From NCBI GenBank assembly GCA_000511875.1, contig AZIN01000001.1:1123332-1187331 (forward strand): DNA of 64,000 bases. The letters run 5' to 3'. Of the stretch, positions 32,452 through 41,720 are shown in pieces. A program made the position numbers and the translations under genes. Below the pieces are notes generated by a model. That model was not told where the DNA came from, ran no database searches, and saw only the letters and a list, made by a program, of their open reading frames with translations. Position 1 is the stretch's first letter. Each line of letters begins with the position of its first letter. The stretch is from Gammaproteobacteria bacterium MOLA455. GTDB taxonomy: Bacteria > Pseudomonadota > Gammaproteobacteria > Pseudomonadales > Porticoccaceae.

Positions 32452-33564
32452 CTACCTATTCCCGCCGTGCAACTTGTCACGGTAAAAATGCTCATCCTTT
32501 ATCACTACATCGAGACTTGCAGCTACCGAATAATTGAAGTGCATCGAAAAATATTTAGGCGGATAAGCCTGCCCCTGATCACCGCCATCCAAGTCTGCGT
32601 CAGCAATCCACTCGACAGTCTGCAGCGCCACGTTTTGCGGCGATGAATAGATCGCGGCAAGGGCTCCGGCCTCCACATAAGTCCGTGAAAACGCGACAAC
32701 TGGCACCTTGTGCCTATAGCTGAGGCGCAATATCCACCTCGCCGTTGCAATATTAATTAGACGACTGTCGGGCACGGGAATAAATACATCAGCCTCACCT
32801 ATCACCGGATCGATTTTAGTAATCGGGTTATCTTTGGTACCAATTGTGACAAATTCTGATGTCATGCCCAGATCACTAATACTCTCAGCCAGCTCCTGTT
32901 GCTTCGCAGCTGAAGAATACCCCAGCATCACCCCGGCTTTCTTCGCCTTCGGCAAAAGTAATTTTGCCAGGCGAATACTGCGGCTAGTGGGCTGATCAAT
33001 CGAGATTGCTGACACCTGGTGAGCAAAGGCCCGATTCACAGAGCCAAAATGCTTCCTCGAGAGAGCGGCAAAAGCGCTGTCTGTTATCAGGACACTCACA
33101 ATCGGCGCTCTGATTTTGTTCTGCTGAGCTTTTGCTTCTAAAGCACTTAGTTCAGAAGAGTTTGCTTGAAGGGCCCTTAGTTGCAGGGTTTTGGATTCAA
33201 TTGATTTGGATTCGAGCGCCCTCTCTCCATAGGCACTATCCGCAGCAGCTGTGCCCACAGTCACAATTAGATCAGCATTAGCCGTTGTCTGAAAAGCAGT
33301 GTTTTGAGTGGCTGGACGCTCCGAAACGAACTCAACGGTATACTTATATTTATCAGGATATGTTTTATTTAGCTCATCTTGAACAGTTGTCATTATGTTC
33401 AAGTAGTCCTTTGTCGGCTTGGTAACCAAGAATAACAGGTCGATCTGATCAGCTGAAACCCTAGCACCAAACAGCATTATCACGGCAAAAAGTATACACA
33501 CCGACCACCCTGAGTTGGGTCGATCTCGACGATATACTGTATTTTGTGACAGGGTACGTCTCAT
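32452..33564 (-). CDS. Orphan periplasmic ABC-type substrate-binding protein (ABC_sub_bind-like)
   Basis: This 370-residue protein has a basic start and a signal peptide (about 20-38, cleaved near VSA-DQ), then an ABC_sub_bind-like fold: ADLIVTVGTAAADSA, TSRSIRLAKLLLPKAKKAGVML, DVFIPVPDSRLIN and the HKVPVVAFSRTYVEAGALAAIYSS block. No permease or ATPase gene is nearby. It sits between a TonB receptor and a hybrid kinase, a context that suggests ligand sensing. Residues 119-150 are a degenerate Leu/Ser/Glu/Lys-rich repeat that looks like an inserted linker. The ligand is unknown. Confidence 0.75.
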   Translation of the reverse strand: MRRTLSQNTVYRRDRPNSGWSVCILFAVIMLFGARVSADQIDLLFLVTKPTKDYLNIMTTVQDELNKTYPDKYKYTVEFVSERPATQNTAFQTTANADLIVTVGTAAADSAYGERALESKSIESKTLQLRALQANSSELSALEAKAQQNKIRAPIVSVLITDSAFAALSRKHFGSVNRAFAHQVSAISIDQPTSRSIRLAKLLLPKAKKAGVMLGYSSAAKQQELAESISDLGMTSEFVTIGTKDNPITKIDPVIGEADVFIPVPDSRLINIATARWILRLSYRHKVPVVAFSRTYVEAGALAAIYSSPQNVALQTVEWIADADLDGGDQGQAYPPKYFSMHFNYSVAASLDVVIKDEHFYRDKLHGGNR

Positions 33565-33633
33565 ATATGACTCAATAATTCATCTGATATTTCCGCTATC
33601 CCAATTCAATGGCAACAGCCCCCTCGGGAATGC

Positions 33634-35709
33634 CTAGGGCATTAAAACTTTCAATCCCAAAACATATTGAGTTTTAAATTGATGATAAAAATAAAACTCG
33701 CTATAGGGATCACCGGCATTTTGGACGGTCAATGACAGATCAATATTTGCCTTGTTAATAGCCCAACGCTTACTGGCTTTAAGATCGATGCGCGTATAAT
33801 TTTCGGCAGCAGTGCCACGATAATGTTTTGTTGCCGAACTGTAAGAGGCCATTGAACTCAGTGTGACGCCGTTATCAAAGCCATAGCTAGCGAGCAGACC
33901 TGCACCATGCTTGAGGCTATGCCATCCGAGATCGCGAACCTCAAGGGCTGGCGGTGACGTGTAAATCGTCTCGCCACTGATGTCTGAGTAGCTATAGTGA
34001 GCACGCAACAAGACCTGACTATTGGGTTTGTACTGAGTTTGAATTTCAAAGCCATCGACATTGAAATTGTCCGTGTTGTCCCGAATATTGACAAAATTAT
34101 CCAGATCCGGAAAACCGGAGCGACGTTCATTAATCACGTCAGTTAATTGTTCACGAAAGAGCCTGACATCAAAACGTAACCTGCGGTCGAATAGATAGCC
34201 AAGGTAGCCGAGCTCCATACTTCTAAGCCGCTCATTATTAATATCCGCATCTGAAATTACACTGGCATCAAGAATAATATTGTCATTGTAACGAACTACC
34301 TGCTTCTGCTGACTTTCCAAAAGCGTCGGCGATCTAAAACTACGATTAAGTGCTAGCCTAATTATATGCTCAGGATGTAATTGATAATTGCTCGCCAAAC
34401 GATAGGAAAAATAACTGGCAGCATTATTTTTTTTCTCAAGGATCAAACCGCCGTTGAGAATCAGCCCATTGGAACTGGTCCACTCAAGGTTAGTGTAAGC
34501 ACGTTGTGAAGTTTCGCTGAGTGAGTCGGGCCGATCAAACAGCTCCTGACCTTTAACTCTGTCGTAACGCACTGCAATACCGGTCACAGCGCGCAGATTA
34601 TCCCGGGGATTCACTATGCTGCGCAGCTCGAGATCCCAGCGCTCTGACTCGGCGCGATCGTACGCATCGATTACCAGCTTGTCTGGCAATCCCGGAAGCG
34701 GCCAGCCAGGCGAGTTATCGGACACTCCCAGAGCCTGAGATAAAAAGAGCGGCGTTATCTGGTCACTGGCATCCATATCATTGTGATAGAGAAGCATCTG
34801 CAATTTGCCGCCGCTGACCATCAAACGACTCCAATTTACATATTGATATTGATAGGAGAGAGTGCGCTCGATATATTCCCGTTCGCCTATACCTAGATTG
34901 CTTTCACTGATGCCAGCTTGGAACTCAAGACTGTCTCTCGCGTTAGGCGTCCACAAACCTCTAAAGGTGGCGCTAATATTGTCGGAGCTATCATTAATTT
35001 TGAGCTGCTGCCCTTGGAAAGAACTATCGTCAAAACCATCATTGCTGCGGAAACTTAGAGTGGTGCGATGACTGATCGAACCAAGATCGCCAGCGTAGGC
35101 AAGGTTTGCGTTGCGGATATCACCACTGCCTAACTGTGAGTTTAGGCTCCAGCCACTATCGACCAACGGTGATTTAGTGACAATATTTATCGATGCCAGA
35201 AATGCGTTACTGCCGTCAGCCGAGGCGTTGGCACCACGGACAATTTCAATATACTCGATGTCATCTAAAGTCACACCTATAGATGACCAATCTACAGCCG
35301 AAAACAGCGATTCATACACCGACCGCCCATCGATTTTAACCTCAAGTCGACGCGGATACTCATCACCCAGTGCATGATAAGTGGTCCCCATTCTACTGCC
35401 GTCGACGAAGTACGTCTGAAAGCCAGGTACCAACCTAAATAGATCTATAACGCCCACTGCCGCCGAGGCCTGAATAGTCTGACGATCGATAATGGTGACC
35501 GACGCAGGGGTCTGCGCCAGTGTTTGATCCATATGGGTAGCAACCTGAACAATTGGGATATCGACTAGAATATCAGTCTCTGTGAGCACCGCCGGACTTG
35601 AGGTCGATGATGCATCGTCTAACCATAGATCAGCAGCGTTAATCGAGCTCGACACTAACAACAGCAACAAATATGCCGGTCTTTTAATGTCTATCACAGC
35701 AATCACCAC
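33634..35709 (-). CDS. TonB-dependent outer-membrane receptor
   Basis: The 691-residue protein has a signal peptide, then a plug domain (ASVTIIDRQTIQASAAVGVIDLFRLVPGFQ, VKIDGRSVYESLFSAVDWSSI, IEYIEIVRGANASADGSNAFLASINIVTK), followed by a 22-strand-type barrel rich in alternating aromatic residues and ending YVLGLKVLMP with a near-terminal hydrophobic. The GTG start is supported by a strong AAAGGAGG site 6 nt upstream. It is followed by the substrate-binding protein and preceded by the response regulator, all on the minus strand. The cargo is unknown; the plug resembles vitamin B12/siderophore-type receptors only in general. Confidence 0.9.
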   Translation of the reverse strand: MVIAVIDIKRPAYLLLLLVSSSINAADLWLDDASSTSSPAVLTETDILVDIPIVQVATHMDQTLAQTPASVTIIDRQTIQASAAVGVIDLFRLVPGFQTYFVDGSRMGTTYHALGDEYPRRLEVKIDGRSVYESLFSAVDWSSIGVTLDDIEYIEIVRGANASADGSNAFLASINIVTKSPLVDSGWSLNSQLGSGDIRNANLAYAGDLGSISHRTTLSFRSNDGFDDSSFQGQQLKINDSSDNISATFRGLWTPNARDSLEFQAGISESNLGIGEREYIERTLSYQYQYVNWSRLMVSGGKLQMLLYHNDMDASDQITPLFLSQALGVSDNSPGWPLPGLPDKLVIDAYDRAESERWDLELRSIVNPRDNLRAVTGIAVRYDRVKGQELFDRPDSLSETSQRAYTNLEWTSSNGLILNGGLILEKKNNAASYFSYRLASNYQLHPEHIIRLALNRSFRSPTLLESQQKQVVRYNDNIILDASVISDADINNERLRSMELGYLGYLFDRRLRFDVRLFREQLTDVINERRSGFPDLDNFVNIRDNTDNFNVDGFEIQTQYKPNSQVLLRAHYSYSDISGETIYTSPPALEVRDLGWHSLKHGAGLLASYGFDNGVTLSSMASYSSATKHYRGTAAENYTRIDLKASKRWAINKANIDLSLTVQNAGDPYSEFYFYHQFKTQYVLGLKVLMP

Positions 35710-35737
35710 AAAAAGCCTCCTTTGATTTTAATATTCC

Positions 35738-36409
35738 CTAATTACTGGCTTCCGCGCCTTCATCGAGGCCCAGTTTTTGACCCAAAATACCTGCCTGCGT
35801 ACGATTAGCTAAACCCAGGGCGCGCAGCATAGCGCTAACATGAACCTTCACCGTATTTTCAGACAGGTCCAAATCTCGGGCGATCTGTTTGTTTGAGCGG
35901 CCCTGAGTTATGTGGCGCAAGATATCCATCTGCCGCTTGGTCATCAGCCCTGAGATAATATCCGCACTGGCTCCCGAATCGACTTCATCTATGACTTTGG
36001 CCACATCAGGCATGGCTTCACGGAGGGAATTCGGGACATACTTTTCGCCTTTTAAGGCGCGTGAAATGGCCTCAAACAATGCGTCTTTAGGAGCAGATTT
36101 TGTGACAAATCCAATGGCACCAAAATCCAAGCATTTACGGATATGGGCGGGATTTTCAGAAGCGGAAAGAACAATCACAGGAAGGTTGGGATAACTTTCG
36201 CAGAGCATCGCGATAAAGTTAAACCCACCACCTGCGCCCGGCATAAACAAATCGACTATAACTAGATCGATTTCATCCCGAGCGAGAATAGTAAGCGCTG
36301 TATCGCCGTGATCTGTGGTGGTGACGTCAATGCCTTTATATTCGTCGAGCAGTGTCGCCTTTAATCCAACGCAAACGAACGCGTGGTCATCAACTATGAG
36401 AACGTGCAT
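35738..36409 (-). CDS. NarL/FixJ-type response regulator (LuxR HTH)
   Basis: The receiver domain has acidic pair VDDHAF, phosphorylation site D53 in DLVIVDLFMPGAG and the lysine in GFVTKSAPKD. A LuxR-type HTH (about 155-215) is seen in KRQMDILRHITQGRSNKQIARDLDLSENTVKVHVSAML (given in segments: KRQMDILRHITQGRSNKQIA and RDLDLSENTVKVHVSAML). The ATG at 36409 has a good AAGGAA site 7 nt upstream; an upstream GTG does not. It is the first gene of the RR-TonB-SBP-kinase unit and so the likely partner of the hybrid kinase. It is not GacA-like in the HTH region. Targets are unknown. Confidence 0.9.
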   Translation of the reverse strand: MHVLIVDDHAFVCVGLKATLLDEYKGIDVTTTDHGDTALTILARDEIDLVIVDLFMPGAGGGFNFIAMLCESYPNLPVIVLSASENPAHIRKCLDFGAIGFVTKSAPKDALFEAISRALKGEKYVPNSLREAMPDVAKVIDEVDSGASADIISGLMTKRQMDILRHITQGRSNKQIARDLDLSENTVKVHVSAMLRALGLANRTQAGILGQKLGLDEGAEASN

Positions 36410-36579
36410 GTTTTCATTCCTTGTCTTCACGTCCCTGCGTAATTGACTTTGGCTATTCCATAGCCTCGCCTGAATATAGTGCTTATTTATAAAACAAACA
36501 ACCCAATTCTATTCACTTATAAATTCACTTCAGACGGTTTAGCAGTAACCTCCAAAGATGCTGCTATTACTTTTGCCCC

Positions 36580-38976
36580 CTACAAATCACTCAGTGCGAC
36601 GGATATTTGAGTCTGCAGCGAAGCGTCAGATAACGCCAAATCTCTCGCCCGTAGCAGCGATTTTTTCGCTTCGTCACCACGCCCCAAAAGACTCAATCCG
36701 ACGCCGCGGTGATAGTGAAAAATCGCAATTGATGGCGCCATCTTGGTTACTTTTGCTAACAGTGGCTCGGCCACTTCAGGTAACCCAGATTTAATCAGTG
36801 CCCAAGCATAGGTATCAACGAAGTAAGGTTGCTCTGAATCGGCAAAGCGTTCTGTAAGCTTTACCGCGCGACTGATATTTTTAGCAGATCCATATTCATC
36901 AGTGAGTAAACTGGCAAGATTATTTATCACTGCCTGGTGATCGGGGTTGGTCTTGAGCACTTTTTCGTAGAGCTGAACTGCCCGGTCTTTGTTGTCGAGC
37001 TTCTCATGAGCCGAGGCCAGTAATATCATTAACAGGTTACTCTCGGGCACCGCCTTGAGACCACGCTCAAGGCTTGCCATCGCCGCTTCAGGATCACCTG
37101 CGGCCCGATAATTGGAGGCCAGCGCCGTGTAGCCATTGATCCACATAGCATCCTGCTTCAGCCCTTGCTCCAAAAACTGCACAGCAGTGTCTCGATCGCC
37201 GCGCTTACTGTAAACCGACGCCATAATCGATAGAGCCATCATATTGCTCGGATTATCCGATCTAAAGCCTTTGAGGTAATCGAGCAATTTTTCCACCTGG
37301 CCAAGACGAAGATAGCAGGTAGTGAGCCCCTCAAGTGCGCGACCCAAGTCAGAGTTGATCGCAAGGGCCTGCTGATAGCGCTCAACTGCCGCCTTGTAGT
37401 CCCCCTGAGCCTGCAGCGAGCGTCCCGACAGATAATGACTAAAAGCGGGATTGCGGCCGATCTTATCGATTCGCGATACGATTTTTTGCGAGCCTTCAAA
37501 ATCCTGTTTCGACAATTTAATTTGCGCCAGAATCGATAGCAAAATATCGTTGTCCGGAGAACGTAGCAGAGCATTTTCGAGCAGCCTTTCAGAACGGTCT
37601 ACGTCCTTTTTTTCCAGAAGACTTTGAATAACCGGCACCGCTGCCTGAACATTGCCCGGATTGATATCTAATACCTTGCGGAAGGTGTCGTCCGCCAACT
37701 GACTAGACCCCGAGGACAAATAGGCATTGGCCAACATCACCAGTGCGGGTTCAGACTCAGGGTTGTTGCGCAACACGGTGCGCAGATCACTAACCACCGC
37801 ATCTATGTCTTCAGTTATGAGATGGTAGCGGGCGCGCACCAGAAGGGCCTGTTCAAAGTGCCTATCGACACTGAGCACTTCGTTAACTAATTGCAGCGCC
37901 CTATCCTTCTGTCCGTTTCGCAGCTGTAAATCAGCCTTAAACGCTTTGGCGCGAAACAGATGCTGATCTTCAAATTCATCACTGATGATTTTTTCCAGCT
38001 CAACAAGCGCTCCAGCGGTGCTGCCCCTGGCCATCAATCTGTCGATACGAAAGAAGCGCAAGTCAGCATTTTTCGAGTCTCTGGTGATATAGTGATCGAG
38101 TAATTCATCACCTGCCATGATGTCTTTACTTGAGAGCAAATCGACAATCACCATGCGCACTTCAGTATCGCTGCTATTGCGCTGCAAATAATCCTCCAGC
38201 ACCTGCACCGCGGCATCTATGCGCTGACTGTCATTGAGTAATTTTGCCAGCTTCAGGTAAAAGGCCTTCTCGTTGCGATTATTGGCAATCAGTGTGCGAT
38301 AGTCTGCTTCCATAGCCGCCAAATCATTTATTTCCTCATTGATCTCGGTGCGCAGTAGCAACAAGTGCAAATCGTCGTCTTCACGCTCAATCAGATCTGA
38401 GAGCATCGCTAGAGCAGATGCAGTGTCACCCTGTTTATGCAGAATTGAAATTTTGATCGAGGCAATATCAGCCGATTTATCATTTTTCGCCATCGCTTTA
38501 TCGATGTATTCGATCGCCACGTCATAGAGGTCTTTTTGCAAATAGGCGGACGCCTTAATGGCATAGGCCTCAGCATTATCGGAATCCAATGCGAGAATAA
38601 AATCTGCTTTTTCTAGAGCAGTGTCTGCTTGTTTCGCGAGCAAAAATAGATAGGCAAGTTTTATCTTGGCTTGGATATGATTTGGGTCCAGCTGCTCGAC
38701 CTTTGACAGATTTTTAAACAGCGCCTTCCAGTTTTGTTGCGTCTCGGCAATTAAGCCAAGGTAGTAATAGGCACTGGCCAGCTTGGGGTCGATCTGCAGC
38801 GCATTGCGCAGTTCGACATTGGCCTTAGATAGCTCGCCCTCGGTATAGAGTTCTATACCACTGTTTAAATAGCGATTGGCCGCCTCTTCTTTGGTTCCGC
38901 TGCAGGCAGATATGGATAACAAAAAAACACCGACCATTAAAAATCGACTAAGCGTCCTCATCACTTGTGCGCTCAT
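36580..38976 (-). CDS. prsT: PrsT-like TPR lipoprotein of the exosortase/exopolysaccharide system
   Basis: This is a 798-residue lipoprotein with lipobox LSISAC (Cys25) followed by about twenty TPR-like repeats (pattern YYYLGLIAETQQNWKALFKNL, repeated throughout). PrsT, a TPR lipoprotein, accompanies exosortase and EPS genes in many Gram-negative bacteria, and probably assembles or exports the polysaccharide in the periplasm. Its start overlaps the exosortase stop (ATGA), so expression is coupled. It is the last gene of the operon 43026-36580. Function is by family and context. Confidence 0.85.
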   Translation of the reverse strand: MSAQVMRTLSRFLMVGVFLLSISACSGTKEEAANRYLNSGIELYTEGELSKANVELRNALQIDPKLASAYYYLGLIAETQQNWKALFKNLSKVEQLDPNHIQAKIKLAYLFLLAKQADTALEKADFILALDSDNAEAYAIKASAYLQKDLYDVAIEYIDKAMAKNDKSADIASIKISILHKQGDTASALAMLSDLIEREDDDLHLLLLRTEINEEINDLAAMEADYRTLIANNRNEKAFYLKLAKLLNDSQRIDAAVQVLEDYLQRNSSDTEVRMVIVDLLSSKDIMAGDELLDHYITRDSKNADLRFFRIDRLMARGSTAGALVELEKIISDEFEDQHLFRAKAFKADLQLRNGQKDRALQLVNEVLSVDRHFEQALLVRARYHLITEDIDAVVSDLRTVLRNNPESEPALVMLANAYLSSGSSQLADDTFRKVLDINPGNVQAAVPVIQSLLEKKDVDRSERLLENALLRSPDNDILLSILAQIKLSKQDFEGSQKIVSRIDKIGRNPAFSHYLSGRSLQAQGDYKAAVERYQQALAINSDLGRALEGLTTCYLRLGQVEKLLDYLKGFRSDNPSNMMALSIMASVYSKRGDRDTAVQFLEQGLKQDAMWINGYTALASNYRAAGDPEAAMASLERGLKAVPESNLLMILLASAHEKLDNKDRAVQLYEKVLKTNPDHQAVINNLASLLTDEYGSAKNISRAVKLTERFADSEQPYFVDTYAWALIKSGLPEVAEPLLAKVTKMAPSIAIFHYHRGVGLSLLGRGDEAKKSLLRARDLALSDASLQTQISVALSDL

Positions 38977-40577
38977 AGGGTTCCCTCCAGGCTTTTAGCC
39001 GGTAAAAGTTGTAACAATTGATTTCGACTCGAGCGGATAAACGCCTTCGCACGCTGGTCCGCATCCATGACATCCTCATCAGGCAGCACCGGAGTCGTAA
39101 CTCTGATTAGCGAGCCATCGGTACGATTTAAAAATAGTGCATCCTTAAACAACATCCACTTTTTAATATATTCATTGGCAATTGGAACACCGCGCTCCTC
39201 AAACCAATAATAGACAATCTGATCCTGCAAACCTTTGCGAATTAAAACCCGGTTTACAGGTATCTGGTCCACTGTAGTACGCTGAAAATTAGCAATTTCC
39301 CAGCCACCCCCTGGAATACAGACCTTAGGCGAATGGGGCGATACGCCTTTACGTTGAGAGGCGTAATAGGCAACATAAAAATTAATCGGCCGCTGTTCAG
39401 GGTTGTGATAGTTGATCATCACATATTCGCTAAACCCCAGCTTATCGGCGACTTCTGCATCAATGCTGTCATCTTGACCAGTCCACTCATCAAGTTGCAG
39501 CGGAAAGGTTGCCAAGTTAATCCTCTCTAATGTCGCCGTCTCCTCGCGGGATTCAATCGACGTCAAACCAACTAGGGCTGCAAGTAACATAGGGACCGCT
39601 ACGACAACCGGCAACGGACATTTCAGGCTTGCCATACCGCCGCCAGCATACTGGTCAGCACTGACTGAGACCGGCACCGCAAATGCCTGACGGATACTCA
39701 GGCGCGTAGTGAATAGCTCCATTAGCAGCACCAACAAAAGCATCAGACCACCGCAGGCCATAAAGATTAGCCAGCCCTCGAAGTCATGCAAAAAACCCTC
39801 AGCCATTTCAGCGCCCCAGTTATCCACCAGCAGACCAGTAATCGCGATACGCAGGCTATTCATAAAAATAGTAATTGGCACTGTCGATAAAAACAGGATC
39901 ACTTTTTTCCACAGCGACCCCTGGTACAAATAGGCACCAATGAATCCTAGACTCATCAGTGGAAACAGATAACGCAACCCACTGCAGGCTTCCACGACCT
40001 GCAACTGGTAATTGCCTAGATCAATGATATTGCCACTCAAAAATACAGGTATACGACACAGACGAATGATCTCGACACCCAGCTGTGAAGAGATCAACTG
40101 AAGATTTGAGGTCAGTATCACCTCGATAAAATAGGGAAGCGGTACAGCAAAACCGAGCAGTGCAATAGGCACCCAGGTATGGCGAGTGGCTGAGCCTAAA
40201 AAGGCAATCGACAGGCCCAACAACAACAAAATAAAGGAGTAGTGAATCAGCATATACAGGGCGCTGATTTCACCGACGAGTAAAATTGCCAGTGCGAGAA
40301 CAATAATCGGGAGGCCCCACCAAGAAAAACTCTGATAGCCGGCCGCAATCTGAAAGCGCCGCTCCCAGAGGATATACAGAGAGACCAATGGAATAATATA
40401 GCCGTGGCTATACTCTTCCTGCAGCTGCCAGCGTAACACCGCTTCTGCTAGTCCATCCCAATATAGCCAGAAGCTTAGCCCCAGAGCTACGGCGAATAGC
40501 GCCATACTCAGTTTAGGCGGCATATCTGACAGCCTGTTAACTTTGGCTTCAGATCTATTTTCGTCCTTAAAACCCAT
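38973..40577 (-). CDS. Exosortase fused to an EpsI domain (XrtA/XrtD type)
   Basis: The N-terminal 300 residues form an eight-membrane-segment exosortase with all three predicted active-site residues: Cys198 in EACSGLRYLFP, Arg243 in NSLRIAITG and His264 in HDFEGWL. Residues about 320-510 form an EpsI-type domain (HSPKVCIPGGGWEI, VYYWFEERG). Exosortases cleave and anchor proteins carrying a short PEP-CTERM-like tail, coupled to exopolysaccharide export. I cannot say whether it is the XrtA or the XrtD class. No protein in the window shows a matching C-terminal tail. It lies 3 nt from the STAS-fused glycosyltransferase and overlaps prsT. Confidence 0.9.
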   Translation of the reverse strand: MGFKDENRSEAKVNRLSDMPPKLSMALFAVALGLSFWLYWDGLAEAVLRWQLQEEYSHGYIIPLVSLYILWERRFQIAAGYQSFSWWGLPIIVLALAILLVGEISALYMLIHYSFILLLLGLSIAFLGSATRHTWVPIALLGFAVPLPYFIEVILTSNLQLISSQLGVEIIRLCRIPVFLSGNIIDLGNYQLQVVEACSGLRYLFPLMSLGFIGAYLYQGSLWKKVILFLSTVPITIFMNSLRIAITGLLVDNWGAEMAEGFLHDFEGWLIFMACGGLMLLLVLLMELFTTRLSIRQAFAVPVSVSADQYAGGGMASLKCPLPVVVAVPMLLAALVGLTSIESREETATLERINLATFPLQLDEWTGQDDSIDAEVADKLGFSEYVMINYHNPEQRPINFYVAYYASQRKGVSPHSPKVCIPGGGWEIANFQRTTVDQIPVNRVLIRKGLQDQIVYYWFEERGVPIANEYIKKWMLFKDALFLNRTDGSLIRVTTPVLPDEDVMDADQRAKAFIRSSRNQLLQLLPAKSLEGTL

Positions 40578-40580
40578 CTG

Positions 40581-41720
40581 TTACTCCAACAAAAACCCTT
40601 CAACACCGTGCAGACGCATCAGCCGACGAATCCGTCGACTGATTCGAAACAAACCTAATGCGCCTCCGCGACGCACAATATTGGCTTTTAATAGCATCAG
40701 AGTTCCCAGCGCGGAACTATCAATATAGTCCAAATCCGAACAATTGATCGAAACTCTGGGAATAGTGTCTAACTGCTCGAGTATCGCGCGACAGCCAGAC
40801 TTCAGTACCACCCCATTGACCGCTGTTGCCGCTCCTCCTAGCTGCATCTCAACACTGCCACCCTCAGCATCACTTACAATCTCCATAAATAGGTTTTTGT
40901 CAGCGCGACCCTGCAGCAACTTTTGATAGAACGCCAAAGGTAGGACATGAATGGCGATAAACCGCAGAAACCACAGGCCATCAATAAAATAACGCTTCCA
41001 CAGCAGCGGCTCCTGGACTATCCGCCACAGCCATTCCAAGCCCAATTTTTGCCAGCACAGAGGGGCGCGCTGAACAGTATCGCCAACAAAATTCACCACC
41101 GCGCCGAGGTGACTGATCACCGACGTATTGAGCTTTTCGCGATTGTGCATAATCCACTGCTGACCTTTCTTTGCCCCCAGAGCCACCACTAAAAAGTCTG
41201 GGTGCGCAGTGTTAATCTGCTCGATGATTTCATTGCTGCTCATGCTTTCAACGGAACCCACTCCAGGATTGAGAGCACCACAGGCAACCATACCCACAGA
41301 AGTGCGATTAAGGTTATCGGCAGCCCGTTGCGCCACATTGCCCTGACCCCCAAAAAAGAATACCGAGATCGGCTTATTGCGCTGAGTGTTCTGCAACCTT
41401 TCAAACAGCGATGACCCAGCCACACGACTGCGCAGTGGAATACCCAACAGCTTTGCCATCCAGATCACCGGCATACCGTCGGCAACGACCAAATCGCTAT
41501 AAATCACTGATTCAAGAAAGGCCTCATCTTCCTGAGCCTGTACGATAAAGTTCAAGTTTGGCGTCGAAAGCAAGCACCTGGTTTTGCAGGCAATGGCTTG
41601 CTCAATAATCTCCAATGCCTGGTCCCTGTCTACCTGATCGAATGGCAGGCCCAATAGACTCCAGCAGGTGCGATTGGTTGCTGGAGCGGCAGAAGAGCAG
41701 CCTTGATCGGGAACACTCAA
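40581..41720 (-). CDS. WecG/TagA/CpsF-type glycosyltransferase fused to a STAS domain
   Basis: Residues about 30-220 match the WecG/TagA/CpsF (GT26) family: GLPFDQVDRDQALE, LVVADGMPVIWMAKLLGIPL, PDFLVVALGAKKGQQWIMH and SHLGAVVNFVGDTVQRAP. After a membrane-associated segment (FLRFIAIHVLPLAFY), residues about 275-379 form a STAS domain with the conserved serine site DSSALGTLM. Such GT26 enzymes transfer an N-acetylhexosamine-like sugar to a lipid-linked acceptor. STAS domains bind anti-sigma-type kinases or lipids; attached here it may be regulatory. It overlaps the nucleotidyltransferase gene by 4 nt. Confidence 0.85.
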   Translation of the reverse strand: MSVPDQGCSSAAPATNRTCWSLLGLPFDQVDRDQALEIIEQAIACKTRCLLSTPNLNFIVQAQEDEAFLESVIYSDLVVADGMPVIWMAKLLGIPLRSRVAGSSLFERLQNTQRNKPISVFFFGGQGNVAQRAADNLNRTSVGMVACGALNPGVGSVESMSSNEIIEQINTAHPDFLVVALGAKKGQQWIMHNREKLNTSVISHLGAVVNFVGDTVQRAPLCWQKLGLEWLWRIVQEPLLWKRYFIDGLWFLRFIAIHVLPLAFYQKLLQGRADKNLFMEIVSDAEGGSVEMQLGGAATAVNGVVLKSGCRAILEQLDTIPRVSINCSDLDYIDSSALGTLMLLKANIVRRGGALGLFRISRRIRRLMRLHGVEGFLLE

